A stretch of 64,000 bases of DNA from Hypoxylon rubiginosum (Eukaryota > Ascomycota > Sordariomycetes > Xylariales > Hypoxylaceae): the NCBI GenBank assembly GCA_902806565.1, contig CADCXA010000030.1, forward strand, positions 992,001 through 1,056,000, read 5' to 3'. Position 1 is the stretch's first letter, and every line of letters begins with the position of its first letter. Under the pieces are notes generated by a model. That model was not told the origin of the DNA. It worked only from the letters and a program-made list of their open reading frames with translations, and did not search any database. Position numbers and translations under genes: made by a program. Positions 47,342-58,842 of this stretch are shown one piece after another.

Positions 47342-48806
47342 AAATTTCTTTTCTTCCCGCAGTAGTTCCCAGTAGTTCGGACAGTGCTCGTGTTGTCTCA
47401 GAGCGGGAAATATGTGGAATTGACCGCCACGGCGCCGCGTGCGCGTGTCTTGCCCTCTTGAAAAAAAAGGTCTCGGATCTGGCAAACACGTTGCATTTCT
47501 GACAGGAATGACCTTAATTCTACGTATGTATGTCTCTGGGCAATCACTTTCGAAAGGTCTCACAGATTAGGTACGGTAGGATCGTGAGCCAGCAGCAGTA
47601 GTAGCAGCATCAGTGACAAGCTTCCCTTGACCGCGTGCGTTACGTGCGGGAGGGAAAGATGACGATGGGCTCGGTATATTCGACAACATCCTCAACGGGC
47701 GTTAGTTTCGTATTTACTTAAAACTAGTACCGGTATGGTTGTTAGAAGTGAGTGTGTGTAATGCATACGAAATACGAAACTAGGGTTAATGTTTTTTTTT
47801 TCTTCTGCTCCTTTTTCTTTCTTTCTTTCCTAGTTTGCATATTGGCCGTCGGCTTAATGTGCTCTCTGGCCTCTTCTACGGCCGTCCCAAATGTTATTGA
47901 CACTTTCTTCCTATCAGAACAGCGTCTTCCACCGAAAAGAAGCACGTCTGGTATTCCAAAGTACTTGAACATGTATGCTGCTTAAGTACATGTATACGCA
48001 TACATGTTTTATCTGAGTTACTTACATGTGGTATTGCATTGATCTGCACTGAAAATACTACTCGTCTGGGTCGAAGCTACATATATACGGCCGAGTTTAT
48101 AAGAGCTATGTGTATGGTCAGTTACCTTTTTAAAATATTTGATACGCTCTGTGCTTTAATATATCTGTCCTTTGGTTTTTTTTTTGTTTTCTCTTCCATC
48201 GTTCTACTGTCGTAGTATTTGTGTTGGATGCTCCCCTTCACGTTGCTGCCGAGATATGTACCTCGGACACTTTTATACCATTATACATGGATGGGTATTA
48301 TTATAGCAATATATGTTATGTACGTACGAAGTAGGTAGGTACTTGGGAATATTGCATTTTGTATCGTGCTTGTGCTCTAGCGTCTCCTCCTCTGTGGCCC
48401 TCTATGTGGCCTATGTGGGCTCGACGCCAGGTCTGGGCGTCTCCAATGTTAACGTTGAGAAGGAAACGATGAAAATGCAAAAAAAGTTAGAAATTAATAA
48501 TGATAATAATAAAATAAAAGGAAGACGATCTAGGTAAGGCAAAAAAAAAAAAGTCCTACCGGCCGCTACATTAAAGTCCGAAAGTTACGTGCCGTCGCCA
48601 TCTTCCTCCGTCTTCAACCCTCTCTCGGCCTTGTCGATGTCGATGTCAATGTCGATGTCGATGTAGGCATGTCGATGTATGTAGGCATGTAGGAGGTAGA
48701 TATGTATTGTAGCAATCACTACCGTTCCTCCGTCCACCCATCGATGCTAATCGTCATCATGAGCGGCATCCCATTTTCCTCATATGCAACCAGCTCGTCC
48801 AAAGGG

Positions 48807-48841
48807 CCTGTCCTGCCTGTCCTGCCTGTCCTGCCTGTCCG
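48807..48841. repeat. (CCTGTCCTG)3.7 minisatellite
   Basis: Three perfect 9-bp units and a partial fourth, followed by one more CCTGTC. Intergenic. Confidence 0.93.
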
Positions 48842-49418
48842 CCTGTCGGGGCCAAAAGGTCGTGATCGCGTACCGCTACCTCCGTCCCAGGCCTGGCGGC
48901 GTTGGATCGACTAGTACCCGTACCCAATCTAACATGCACAGAATAAACGTCTATCTTGATTTAATATCAAGCGGCAATGCCAACTCATCATTGCATGAGG
49001 TGTTAAACGTCTGTTCTTCGCCTAGTCGCTTCGCCGCTCCCGCACATTAGCGAAGCCCATTGGCCGAATTCTCATAGGCTCTTAGTGGCTCCTGTCGGTC
49101 TTTCGCAGGGTCTTCAATGGCTCTCCAATCGACTTTTTCTTAGGGGCAAAGACCAGGTTCATGTTGGACAGGGGTTTACCCAGCCAGGCTAGCCAGCGTT
49201 CATGCATCTCATTCTTCCTCACCGACTTGATGGTTCCGGCTTTCCAGCCAGTCGTTTTGGTTGATGTTTCTTCGCTCTTGCGATTTGGACCCAGAAGGGT
49301 TTAAAAAAAAAGGGGGGGGTTATAAAAAAAGGAACAAAAAAGAAAAAAAAAAGTTTATGTATACTAGTGTCAAAAAACCTCGACCAGCCTCCCGCATACT
49401 GTACGCGGCCGCCAGTAC

Positions 49419-49460
49419 CTACACACTACACACTACACACTACACACTACACACTACACA
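49419..49460. repeat. (CTACACA)6 minisatellite
   Basis: Six perfect 7-bp units. It is followed by an ACAGACAGA-type degenerate stretch to about 49512. It is not the fungal telomere repeat TTAGGG. Confidence 0.95.
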
Positions 49461-51303
49461 CAGACACAGAAACAGACAGACACAGACCAGACACAGACTA
49501 GACACAGACACGACAGAAAACTCAACAAGCGCCGCCAGATTTTGTCCGCCTCTAACCCTCGCTATCCAATACCGGGTCCAGTCATATTTTCCTATTATAC
49601 CTCTATTTTAGTAGACTTTTCCTCGACCATTCCAATCGGGTCCCCTGATTCGTCCAACGTCCCTCTTTGCTTAGCTTACGTTGTTCCCAATTCTGGCCGC
49701 TTGTAGCTTGGAACAAGCTTGCGCGAATCGCTCGATATCCCCATCGGTCCACTATATGTGTACGGCTCTATTATTTTTTTCTCGTCTGTCCTGATGGGAT
49801 TGATCCAGTAGATTGGCCAGTGGTTACGTTCTTAGATCCGGGTCTCCATCCTCACCGTCAAGGACCCCCCCTCCTCTCCTCATCTCTCAAGTTCGATCTC
49901 CGAGTCCTTGTCATGTACATGGATCTATACATACATACATACATACATACATGATACAGGTGCGCGTACATACAACAGGACAGGCATCGTCGTAGCAGCA
50001 GAGACCAGGTAGGCCAGGTAGGTCATGCACGGTACGTGGGGAGGTATCATTATTGACCTTATTTTGGTCGTCTAAAGACGCCGTCTTCCAAACCGTACCG
50101 GCCTTTCATTGTTTTGATTGAGTATTGTTGCATTAGCGGCCGCGAGAAGGGATCTTGGAATGGCAGTTTGTTTCTCTTTGTATTTACCTTCCCCTCCAGA
50201 ACACCCTGAATACCCAACCAGGCTCATCCCTTCTTGCTCTTGCGGTGCCCCCCTCCTAGGGGGGGAGGCCTGGCAAAGGAGGAGACGTGACTGGTGGCCG
50301 GGTCCCCCAGTGGCCAGTGAGCAGTGAGCAGTGGGCGAATCTCGAGCTCGCTCTCGTGTGTGTATCTTTTTTTCTTCCCCATTCACCCTTCACCCTTCTC
50401 CCTTCCAAAGTTGCAGTTCCGCCGAGGTCGTGGATTGGCCGCAGACGAACTTGGTTCCAGTTCCATTTCGCCACTTCGATATGCTTACCTTTGCATATAC
50501 GTATCTCTTTTCTCTCTCTACCTCTCTCTCTTTGTTCTTTTTACCCAGCTGGCTCCATTGTCGGACAGGGTTATGGAGAAAAAACTCGGAGGTGGACGGC
50601 GGTACCACATTCTGCCAAAAGGAGTACGGCCAGACTTATCAGAGATGATCGTCTAAGGGAATGCATACCCCATGTGTTGCGGTGGAGTTGCCTAGTCTCT
50701 CGAGGTTTTATCAACTGGCAACGACACGCGCCAGCACAGCAAGATGGGGTCACACTCTTCAAGAGCCGCATCTACACCTGCGTCTATCGACCTGGTTCCC
50801 TTCCGTGCCATTGCCCCTTCGGCCTTGTCTGTTTAATTGCGTCTTTCCAGATCCCTGCCCCGCACTAACAACTCAATTCTGCAATAAAGCACACATGTCT
50901 CGCCGTCGATGGCTCGTCTCTCTGCACCGCGCAGCCCTGAATACGTAGCCTAACCTCCCCCTTCTTCAACACCACCACAACCACACCCTCGGTCTTGTAG
51001 TACAGAAACCTCGTCAACGAACCCTCAGTGCTGCCCTACCGATCCCGTCCTGACCCTCTCCTAATATCCCTCGTACCGTTGGGCTTGACTGCATAAACTC
51101 GTCCAAGGCCCTGCGGAATTCCATCCCGTGTCCTGCTTACGGGCGCCGTCTCTCGGGAAATCCCATACATACACCCGACCGACCTGTGGTGGGGGTTGTT
51201 TTTAGGTGGTCTTTTTTTTTATTCTTTCCAAAAAATACCACCCTGCTCGGATCTTGGATCTTCTGAACAGGTTCTGGGCCATTGAAAACTTGCTGTCAGC
51301 AAT

Positions 51304-52109
51304 ATGGGAGGATTCTACATGCAGTATCTCGAGAGTAAGTTTGCCTTGCTTTTCAACAACGCCCGGCGACCTGTTGTCGTTTTCTCCAATGACCCCACGA
51401 TGATGTGCGCTGTGCGGTGGGGCTTGGACAGCGAAGAGTTCGTCTCACACGTGGACAAAACAAGTCCAACCCCTGCGTCGAGGCGCGATGCCGCAGGAAA
51501 TCTCGAGCCCCATGCTAGCTAGCACGTTCGTTCGAGCGCCACGTCCCTGGGGAATGGGAATGGATGGATGGATTGGACCTCCACGTCCGATCCGAGGGGG
51601 GGGAAGAGCGTTCGCGATCGGGTTGCCTTGCATTGCCATGCCGTTATGCTCGATCTCCCGTCGCGTCATCGGGGCTGCATACACATGCGCGGGCGTTCGT
51701 TGGCATCGAATGGGGATCGTTCCAGGATCAGCAGCTAACTTGACATCCGATAGGCTTGTGCCGTCGTCGTGGGTGGCGAGACCCTTCGTACGAGTGTTAC
51801 AGAGATCCTAGTGGCTATACGTGCCTGGTCCTGGTCAATGGACGCGAGTACCAGACCGACCTCGCGTACGAATCGGACCACCTTGCTCAGGAGAACGCTG
51901 CCATGAGGGCCTTTATGGTGTGCCGGAATTTTTCTGTCAATGGAGGCATGCTTGCACGTAACGGCATCGTCCAGGGTCTCCCAGCCAATGACTCGGGCAG
52001 ACGCAAGAAGTCCCGCCATGCTTCTTCGAGCCACGGCCACGGCCAGAAGGAGAGCCGCCACAGGTCTGGCCATCATTCGAGCAGCAGCTCGACCGCGTCC
52101 TTCGAGTGA
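51304..52109 (+). CDS. Small protein with a dsRNA-binding-fold-like domain and Ser/His/Arg tail
   Basis: Exons join(51304..51334,51754..52109) give 128 aa. The first coding exon is 31 nt (MGGFYMQYLE). The intron is 419 nt, with donor GTAAGT, a GCTAACT branch site and acceptor GATAG. The product reads MQYLESLCRRRGWRDPSYE, then GYTCLVLVNGREYQTDLAYE, then SDHLAQENAAMRAFMVCRNF. This has the helix-strands-helix order of a dsRNA-binding motif, with the terminal AQENAAMRAF helix in the place of the AK..AA..AL helix. The basic KK of the classical RNA-contact loop is absent. The last ~35 residues are Ser, His, Arg and Lys with little else. I know similar small proteins in Sordariomycetes only as uncharacterised. 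RNA binding is a guess from the fold. Confidence 0.7.
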
Positions 52110-55100
52110 GGGACACACAAACCGACTAGGCTGTCTTGGTCCCCCCCCTCCCCCGTGGACCGCGGCCGAGCAAAAGATCATCGGCTAATTTTTCAACCAA
52201 TGAATGCAAGCGAAGAGAGCACAGAGACGTCAAAGATTGATGATGATATATATACACTTGGTGAAGCTTCACAGCTTATCCTCTGGCATATTCCGCGGAA
52301 TACCCACTCAGCATACCCTGACGAGAGAAGGAGAGACAAAAGTTTGCATACATCGAACGAATTACGATTTTTGACGACGAACTGAACGACTTTAATGAGA
52401 CAAACCCCTAATAACGGACATCTCGTATCACGACCCTGGGAGAGGCTTTCTTCAATTTTGATACGTATTTTTTCCTCCGCGCTTTTGATTTTTATTTCCC
52501 AAAAAAAAAGATTTGATGAAACCCCCCCTTTTTCTCGGCCTGTGGGAATTACAGAACCAGGCCGGTTCAAGGGAAACGGATTCTATTGGAGGCAACTCTG
52601 CTGTTTAGCGAAACCCGCTGTTTGGTGCCATTTTGCCAACCCATCTGCAGCTCCAGCGCTTTCTCCAGCGCTCTATGGTGGCTTGGCTCAACGTACCCGG
52701 GTTATCTCGACATAGACTTCTTTTGAGTGTTTTGAGGACTGTTCGCACGGCCAAAATAGACGACGAGGCATATCTGTCGCCCGTTGCATTTACCTTCCAC
52801 CCCTTTTTGGCAGGTCCTGTTGGCATTCTCTACTCCCTTTACCGGACCACGGGATATGAACCGGCCGAATCTAGAGACGGGATGAACGAGATATGAGAAA
52901 AAATTCGGGAGGAAAACGAGTCCGAGGAAAAGAAAAGAGAGAGGCAACGTTTTTTTTGGGTGGGCGCCTTGTTTTATTCTCTTTTTTCCGTTTCTATATT
53001 CCTTCTCTCAAACCAGCGCTTTAAAGACGGGAGGTTCTTCTGCTTTGGAAGTTCATAAAAGAATTTACGATCTCAAGGCCTAGATAGATAACGACGACGA
53101 TCACGATCACGATCACGATACTTACGAAGAATCGAATTTACGACTTTCACGACATGACGAATATCATGTTCGTACTACACCCAATTTTATATTGTCTAGC
53201 AGCTAGTTATCTGTGAAGCTACAATCGCTGTGATATGTGTTCATCCCATCAAAACGAATTCGGAGAAGTCCGAATAGGAGGTACTAAATCGTGAACAAGA
53301 TTCTTAACTCGGCGCAAAGTAGAAATATACGCATTTTCATGATCACTGACCTCTAGAAATATAACAAATAGCCTGCAAAATCATTTATGATAGATAAATA
53401 GGCCGGTCGGAGGAGGGAAGAAGTTGAGACGAGTTCGGGTGAAGTCCAAAATGTCATGGGGAACGGAAGAATCAAAATCTAAAAAAAGAAAAGCGCCGCG
53501 CCCGTCATCTTTTGTTTGGGGCAACCCGGGGCCACCCCACGGATCAACGTCCCCAACTTTTTTTTTTCCCGAGTCGCTGTCCCAGACAGATCGTGCCTTT
53601 TTTTGTTCCTTGCCTGGGGTGGTAGAAGGGGGTGGAAGGGGTGGAAGGGGTGGAAGGGGTGGAAAGGGGGGGCGGTCGGGACTCGGGAGGGGGAGGGGAG
53701 GGTTGAGTGGAACATGCCGCTACCTGTTTATCCTTGTGCCTGTTCCTGTGACAGGCACAGGAAACCTGCAGGTCGTGACACAGCAGGTTCTAATATGGGA
53801 CGGAGAACCAAAGTTCTGCTGCAGAATATGTATGTGCGTTTATGTAGGTATGTAGGTATGTATGTACGTGTGTCTGGTATGCCTGTACATACTACATATG
53901 GTGTAGGCAAGGCACAGGTTCTATGTTACCCTCGGTATCTGACCTACTGTACCTAGGGATCTTATCATCCTGTCGCACATACCTGTACCTACGTAAGTAC
54001 ATATATACATATGTGATTCTCGTCTGCGGATCATGTACGTACTCGGAAGTTGGGAACGGTCTTATCATAACCACCATATGACGGAGATTTTAGCACGATT
54101 ATATGTGTTAGGTCATCGCAAATCCTTAGAAAGGGGTAAATCTGTCCTCAAGCATGCCACTTACCATTGCCAGATGGATGGTGTGTGGAATGATTCGATA
54201 AGAATGTGAAAAAGGAACAACTCGTATTGGTGATATAAATGTATATATAATACCTTATATACGGAGGGTGTAGTGTCATTGATTTTAAGTCGTGTTAGTG
54301 AAAGCCTATGATGGCACACCATCAATACGAGGAAGAGGAGAGCGGTCAAAAACTTGAATGTCAGCTCTGTAGGTACCTAAGGTAGCCCGGCCGGTATAAG
54401 TCTATAACTGCGCAGTAATTCCTATAGCCTCGTCACGTACGAAGTATTAGGGGAAGAATTTGACCCATTGAATAAAATTGACAGATAATATTCCGCGTGG
54501 TCTGACAGCGGGAGATTGATTGAATTAAATTGTGTTATTTCAGATTAAATAAACACCATAGAAGAAGGAGCTCTATGCATGAAATAAGAAACCTCGTCAA
54601 TCAAATCTCGTTACCTCGTACGGGGGAGAGTAGGTGCGTGGGGTATCGAACTGACGTGATTGGCGTGATTGGGCCCGAGGTTTGGTTCTGTAGGAAGTTT
54701 AGGAATCGTAACTGCCACACATGTGGCTGGAAAAGTCCGTGCTTTTCATGCTTTTAAGCCCGTTTGCGAAAATCAGTAAAATCAGTGAAATCAGGTGGCC
54801 CCAAAAAGTCGACAGATGGCAGGGGTTTTGCTGGATGGGATGTAGAAGGGGGTCACGCTAATTTCAGGTGTCCACTGGCGCGACTTCCTGACCAGCCTAA
54901 CTTGGACCTAAAATAAGAATTAAAGGGGGACATTCGTAAACTGATCAGCAATCTCTCCTTCAATTTTCTGCGACAACCACCATCTAAGAAACGTCTAGGT
55001 GTCCTCAAGATACCAATCTCTTCTTCTTTTTTTCTTTTCTCATTGTACTAATCGCTACTCGTTACCCAAGTCACCCTCTTGAGAGTTTTGAGCTTCCGTC

Positions 55101-55303
55101 TCTAGTAAACAACCTCACTTTGTTCACTTCGCGACCACCTGGTACAGAAAGCCAATCATCTGCCACACCGACTCCTTTAACCTCGCAGTCAGACCACCGT
55201 CGTTCGTTTCTTTGACTACAGCAACACCAAGCAACAGGAGCGCGACTCTACACATTCACTTCAACACTCTATTCCAACCAGTCCTCGTTACTCAAACGCC
55301 AAC
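52110..55303. other. Intergenic with minisatellite, MPG1 promoter
   Basis: About 3.2 kb. Simple repeats include (ATCACG)3 near 53099-53118, the 9-bp array at 53632, and TATGTAGG-type repeats at about 53841-53870. From about 54950 to 55303 the sequence turns C/T-rich with CAAC words, the probable leader of the pyrophosphorylase gene. No gene is supported. Confidence 0.5.
53632..53667. repeat. (GTGGAAGGG)4 minisatellite
   Basis: Three perfect 9-bp units and a fourth with one change (GTGGAAAGG). Very G-rich on the plus strand, with runs of three or four G every unit. Confidence 0.92.
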
Positions 55304-56637
55304 ATGAAGGGTAAGCATTTCCCAATAGGATCTCACCGTGTTCTGTAAGGCCGCAGCTAGCTAACGTTCCCCCTATTCAACAGCCCTCATTCTCGTCGGT
55401 GGCTTTGGCACGCGTCTGCGGCCCTTGGTACGTTGATCAATCCGATATTACGCACGTCGATTCGGGAGACGAGATTATCTTAAATTTGGTGTCAAAAGCT
55501 AATTCTTGCTTGCTACAGACCCTTACTATGCCCAAGCCCCTAGTCGAATTCGCAAACAAGCCCATGATTCTTCACCAGATCGAAGCCTTGGCCGCTGTAG
55601 GTGTTACCGACGTTGTCCTCGCTGTCAACTACCGCCCTGAGATCATGGAGAGGGTCTTAAAAGAGGTTGGTAGCCGAACCTAAATCAATGCCTGCATTTG
55701 GCTTCCCCTTTTCCCCTCAGCTGACTGGTTTGTGTAGTATGAATCTACTCTCGGTGTCAAGATCCATTTCTCTCTCGAGAACGAACCTCTCGGCACGGCT
55801 GGCCCCCTCAAGCTCGCAGAAGAGATTCTCGCTAAGGACGATTCTCCCTTCTTCGTGCTGAACTCGGATGTCACCTGCGAATTCCCCTTCAAGCAGCTCG
55901 TTGAGTTCCACAAGGCCCATGGCGACGAGGGCACTATTGTTGTCACCAAGGTGGAAGAGCCCTCGAAATACGGTGTCATCGTCCACAAGCCGAACCACCC
56001 TACACGAATTGACCGATTCGTCGAGAAGCCTGTCGAATTCGTTGGCAACCGAATTAATGCCGGTCTTTACATGCTAAACACGTCAGTGCTCCGCCGCATC
56101 GAAAAGAACCGCCCTACCTCCATCGAGCAGGAGACTTTCCCGGCTATCGTTCGCGACGGCCAATTGCACTCTTTCGACCTCGAGGGATTCTGGATGGATG
56201 TTGGTCAGCCCAAGGACTTCCTGACAGGCACATGCCTCTACCTCTCCTCCCTAGCAAAGAAGCAGCCTCACCTGCTTGTTTCGCCGTCAGAGAGCTACGT
56301 CCACGGCGGCAACGTCATGATCGACGAGACTGCCAAGATTGGCAAGAACTGCCGCATTGGCCCCAATGTGGTTATTGGCAAGGGTGTCGTAATCGGCGAC
56401 GGTGTGCGTCTGCAACGATGCACGCTCCTCCCGGGATCCAGGGTCAAGGACCACGCGTGGATCAAGAGCACCATCGTCGGCTGGAACAGCACCGTCGGGA
56501 AGTGGGCTCGTCTCGAGAACGTAACGGTCCTCGGCGACGACGTCACGATCGGCGACGAAATCTACGTCAACGGCGGCAGCGTGCTCCCGCATAAGAGCAT
56601 CAAGGCTAACGTCGACGTGCCTGCTATTATCATGTAA
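55304..56637 (+). CDS. mpg1: Mannose-1-phosphate guanylyltransferase (GDP-mannose pyrophosphorylase)
   Basis: Exons join(55304..55310,55384..55427,55519..55665,55738..56637) give 365 aa. The first coding exon is only 7 nt (Met, Lys and one base). Introns are 73, 91 and 72 nt. Splicing rebuilds [28 protein letters not shown], the nucleotidyltransferase signature with the catalytic GGxGTRLxPLT and PKP, and then [27 protein letters not shown]. From about 260 there are left-handed beta-helix hexapeptide repeats ([17 protein letters not shown]). The protein ends VDVPAIIM. The enzyme makes GDP-mannose from mannose-1-phosphate and GTP in the cytosol for N- and O-glycosylation, GPI anchors and cell-wall mannan. 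It is essential in yeast (PSA1/VIG9). Length matches the family (361-364 aa). Confidence 0.97.
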
Positions 56638-58842
56638 ACGACCTGGGCGCCAGTGTTGTGCTCTCTGGTCGGTCGATCACCCTTTCAGTCTTGGACGCTT
56701 CTTCGTGTGTATATCTTGCACCTTATTCACCCGTACGAATTCATAATACCTTGATGGTTTTCTGCCTACGGCCTTTGGGGGGCCACACTCTCTTCTCAGC
56801 ATTTCAGTTCAACTTTCAAAAAAATAGGATGGCGTTCTGGTCGGCATGCCATGATAGACAACCGCTGTTTTCTCGGGACCTTGGCCAGGAAAGAATAATG
56901 ACTCGTCATCATACACCCTCCCGTGTCTTGGATGATTCTTCCTTGATCTGGAAGTATTCTCTTGCTCAGCATATGATCTTTCACACGTGCAAAGAAAACT
57001 CGAGCATCCGCCGGTCCCTGGTTCGGTCTATACAAGGCTTATATACAAAAATCAAAAGACGAAGATCCCGTGTCTACGAAGGCAAGATGTGGATTGTGAG
57101 GACTAGCATTTATAGGAGGTTTCGTTCCCCTCCTTCCAAGAAGATTTTTTTTCGCATGAGAGCACACGAGCATATGGCGAATAAGCATAATTGTGGTTCT
57201 CTTTTTCTCTTTCCAAGTTTATTCTGCATGGATTCGACTTGATGCGTTATAAGCCGTCTGAGCAAAAGCAAGCAAGATCGAGGTAGGGGGGGGGGGGGGG
57301 GGGGGGCTGGCTAAGTCTTATATCCTGCTTCTCCCAGAGAGAGGGTATGTGTGAGGATTCTAATGGCATCTGGTTGGCATGGAAGAAGAGAAGGCCGCCC
57401 CTAAATGAGAGACAGAGCAAAGAGCAATTTAAGATAATGATCAACGAACGTGTGTGTATTTGTGTGATGTGTTTTACGTGACATGTTGCGATTATGATAC
57501 ATTATGTTATCCTACCTAAGTATAGGAGTGTAAGGTAAGGCGAGGCGAGGTTTGTATTTGAGTAGTTTCTCTCCCTACGATATACGTCGGTTAAGGAGGT
57601 ATGTATCATTACTCCACGGTCCGCTCATACGCGTAGGATATTTCACCCGTTTTCTTTCGTTGTCCGTCGCATTGGACGTTACCACTCCTCGGTCGTAATT
57701 CGGGCCGGTGGTGGATGGGTAAGTCTGGTTCGTCACAACGACTGTTGAATGAATACTTGCCTACCTTCAAAAGGAGGTAGGTATAGGTGGTAAGAGGTAA
57801 ATACCGGATGTAAGGTAATAAACCGAAGTCAACTCTACTACTTACTCCAAGACGTTGTTGTTGGTAGGATAGGAGTATAGGAGTAAACGGAAACATTGGA
57901 GATTGGTAAGTTACCTGTGTAATCTTGTATCTTGCCAGATCATTCCACCCGTTCGTTCTCGTGTACCAATCCGGCCTACTTACCTTGAGTATCGTATCTA
58001 CTCAAAACTCGTCAATACTTATCTAGATCGGATTAGATCGATAACAAAATGACAACACTTATCAACTATTAGCATTTTCGAGACTAGAAGGTGAGTAGGC
58101 AGATGCTTCTGCGGCCCGGGTTACCGTTCTAGGCGGCGGTGAACACCGCGGGCACGGCCGCATCGCGGGAGGAGACATAAGTACCTATCCTACTTGAACC
58201 GCACGGACGCCAATCGGATGCGGGTGCGCGGATACGATATATGCAGAGATATGGAGCATCGTAGTAGTGTCAGTAGTTGTTGTTGTAATAATACGGCATT
58301 AAAATGGGCTACCTCCTCCTATGGAGAGAAAAACTATCATTACTAATGGTGCCACTGCTGGCCTATACACTGTCTCTGTGTCTCCTTACTACCTTATGAC
58401 CCCCCCAGAGTCCGTTGATTGCTACGTTATGTCGTGTTAGGCCGTGTTGGTTGCCGTGTTGCTGATCTCCAACCCGTCCGTGAGCCGTACTTACATATGT
58501 AAGGTACTGTGCTCTGAAACCTACATTACATATATGCTAGGCATGTATGCAGCAATCTTAATGGAACTCCCCTCTCTCCTCCCCGAATAGTAAGGTGGCG
58601 AACGCAAGGGGGGAAAGGCGAAAAGAGGCGTAAAAGAAAAGGAATCGTTGCGCTTCGCTTTTCGCTCGCGCGCGCTTCTTCGTTATCCAAATCACAATCG
58701 CAATGAGCGGATCCTTAAATGTTCTCATCACCAGCCGATTATCAGGCCATACCAATGGATACACCAATGGATACTCCTGCTACCTTGCGGAGGGTGTACT
58801 GGATTGATAAATGAAAGAATAGATCCGCTTCCGCTTCCGAGA
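56638..58842. other. Convergent 3' region MPG1/GUT1
   Basis: About 2.2 kb between two genes that point toward each other. It contains a 21-base G run at 57286-57306 and AT-rich spacer. A perfect 14-bp palindrome CTTACATATGTAAG lies at 58490-58503. A 194-codon frame at 56658-57242 follows the MPG1 stop but shows no family features and is probably part of the 3' untranslated region. No gene is supported. Confidence 0.5.
57286..57306. repeat. G21 homopolymer
   Basis: An uninterrupted run of 21 G on the plus strand. The exact length may be unreliable in the assembly. Confidence 0.9.

Larger units (their letters stand above)
45258..51303. other. Gene-poor region rich in simple repeats
   Basis: Six kilobases without a supported gene. 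Tracts include (CTCG)n at 46541-46558, a C/T tract at 46718-46765, (CTT)9 at 47315-47341, TGTCGA-type repeats at about 48632-48690, 9-bp and 7-bp arrays at 48807 and 49419, and (CATA)n at 49928-49952. Two TACCTAGGTA palindromes lie at 47008 and 47144. A frame at 45820-46218 has no ATG start and no known family. The last kilobase is C/T-rich and is probably the leader of the next gene. Confidence 0.5.
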
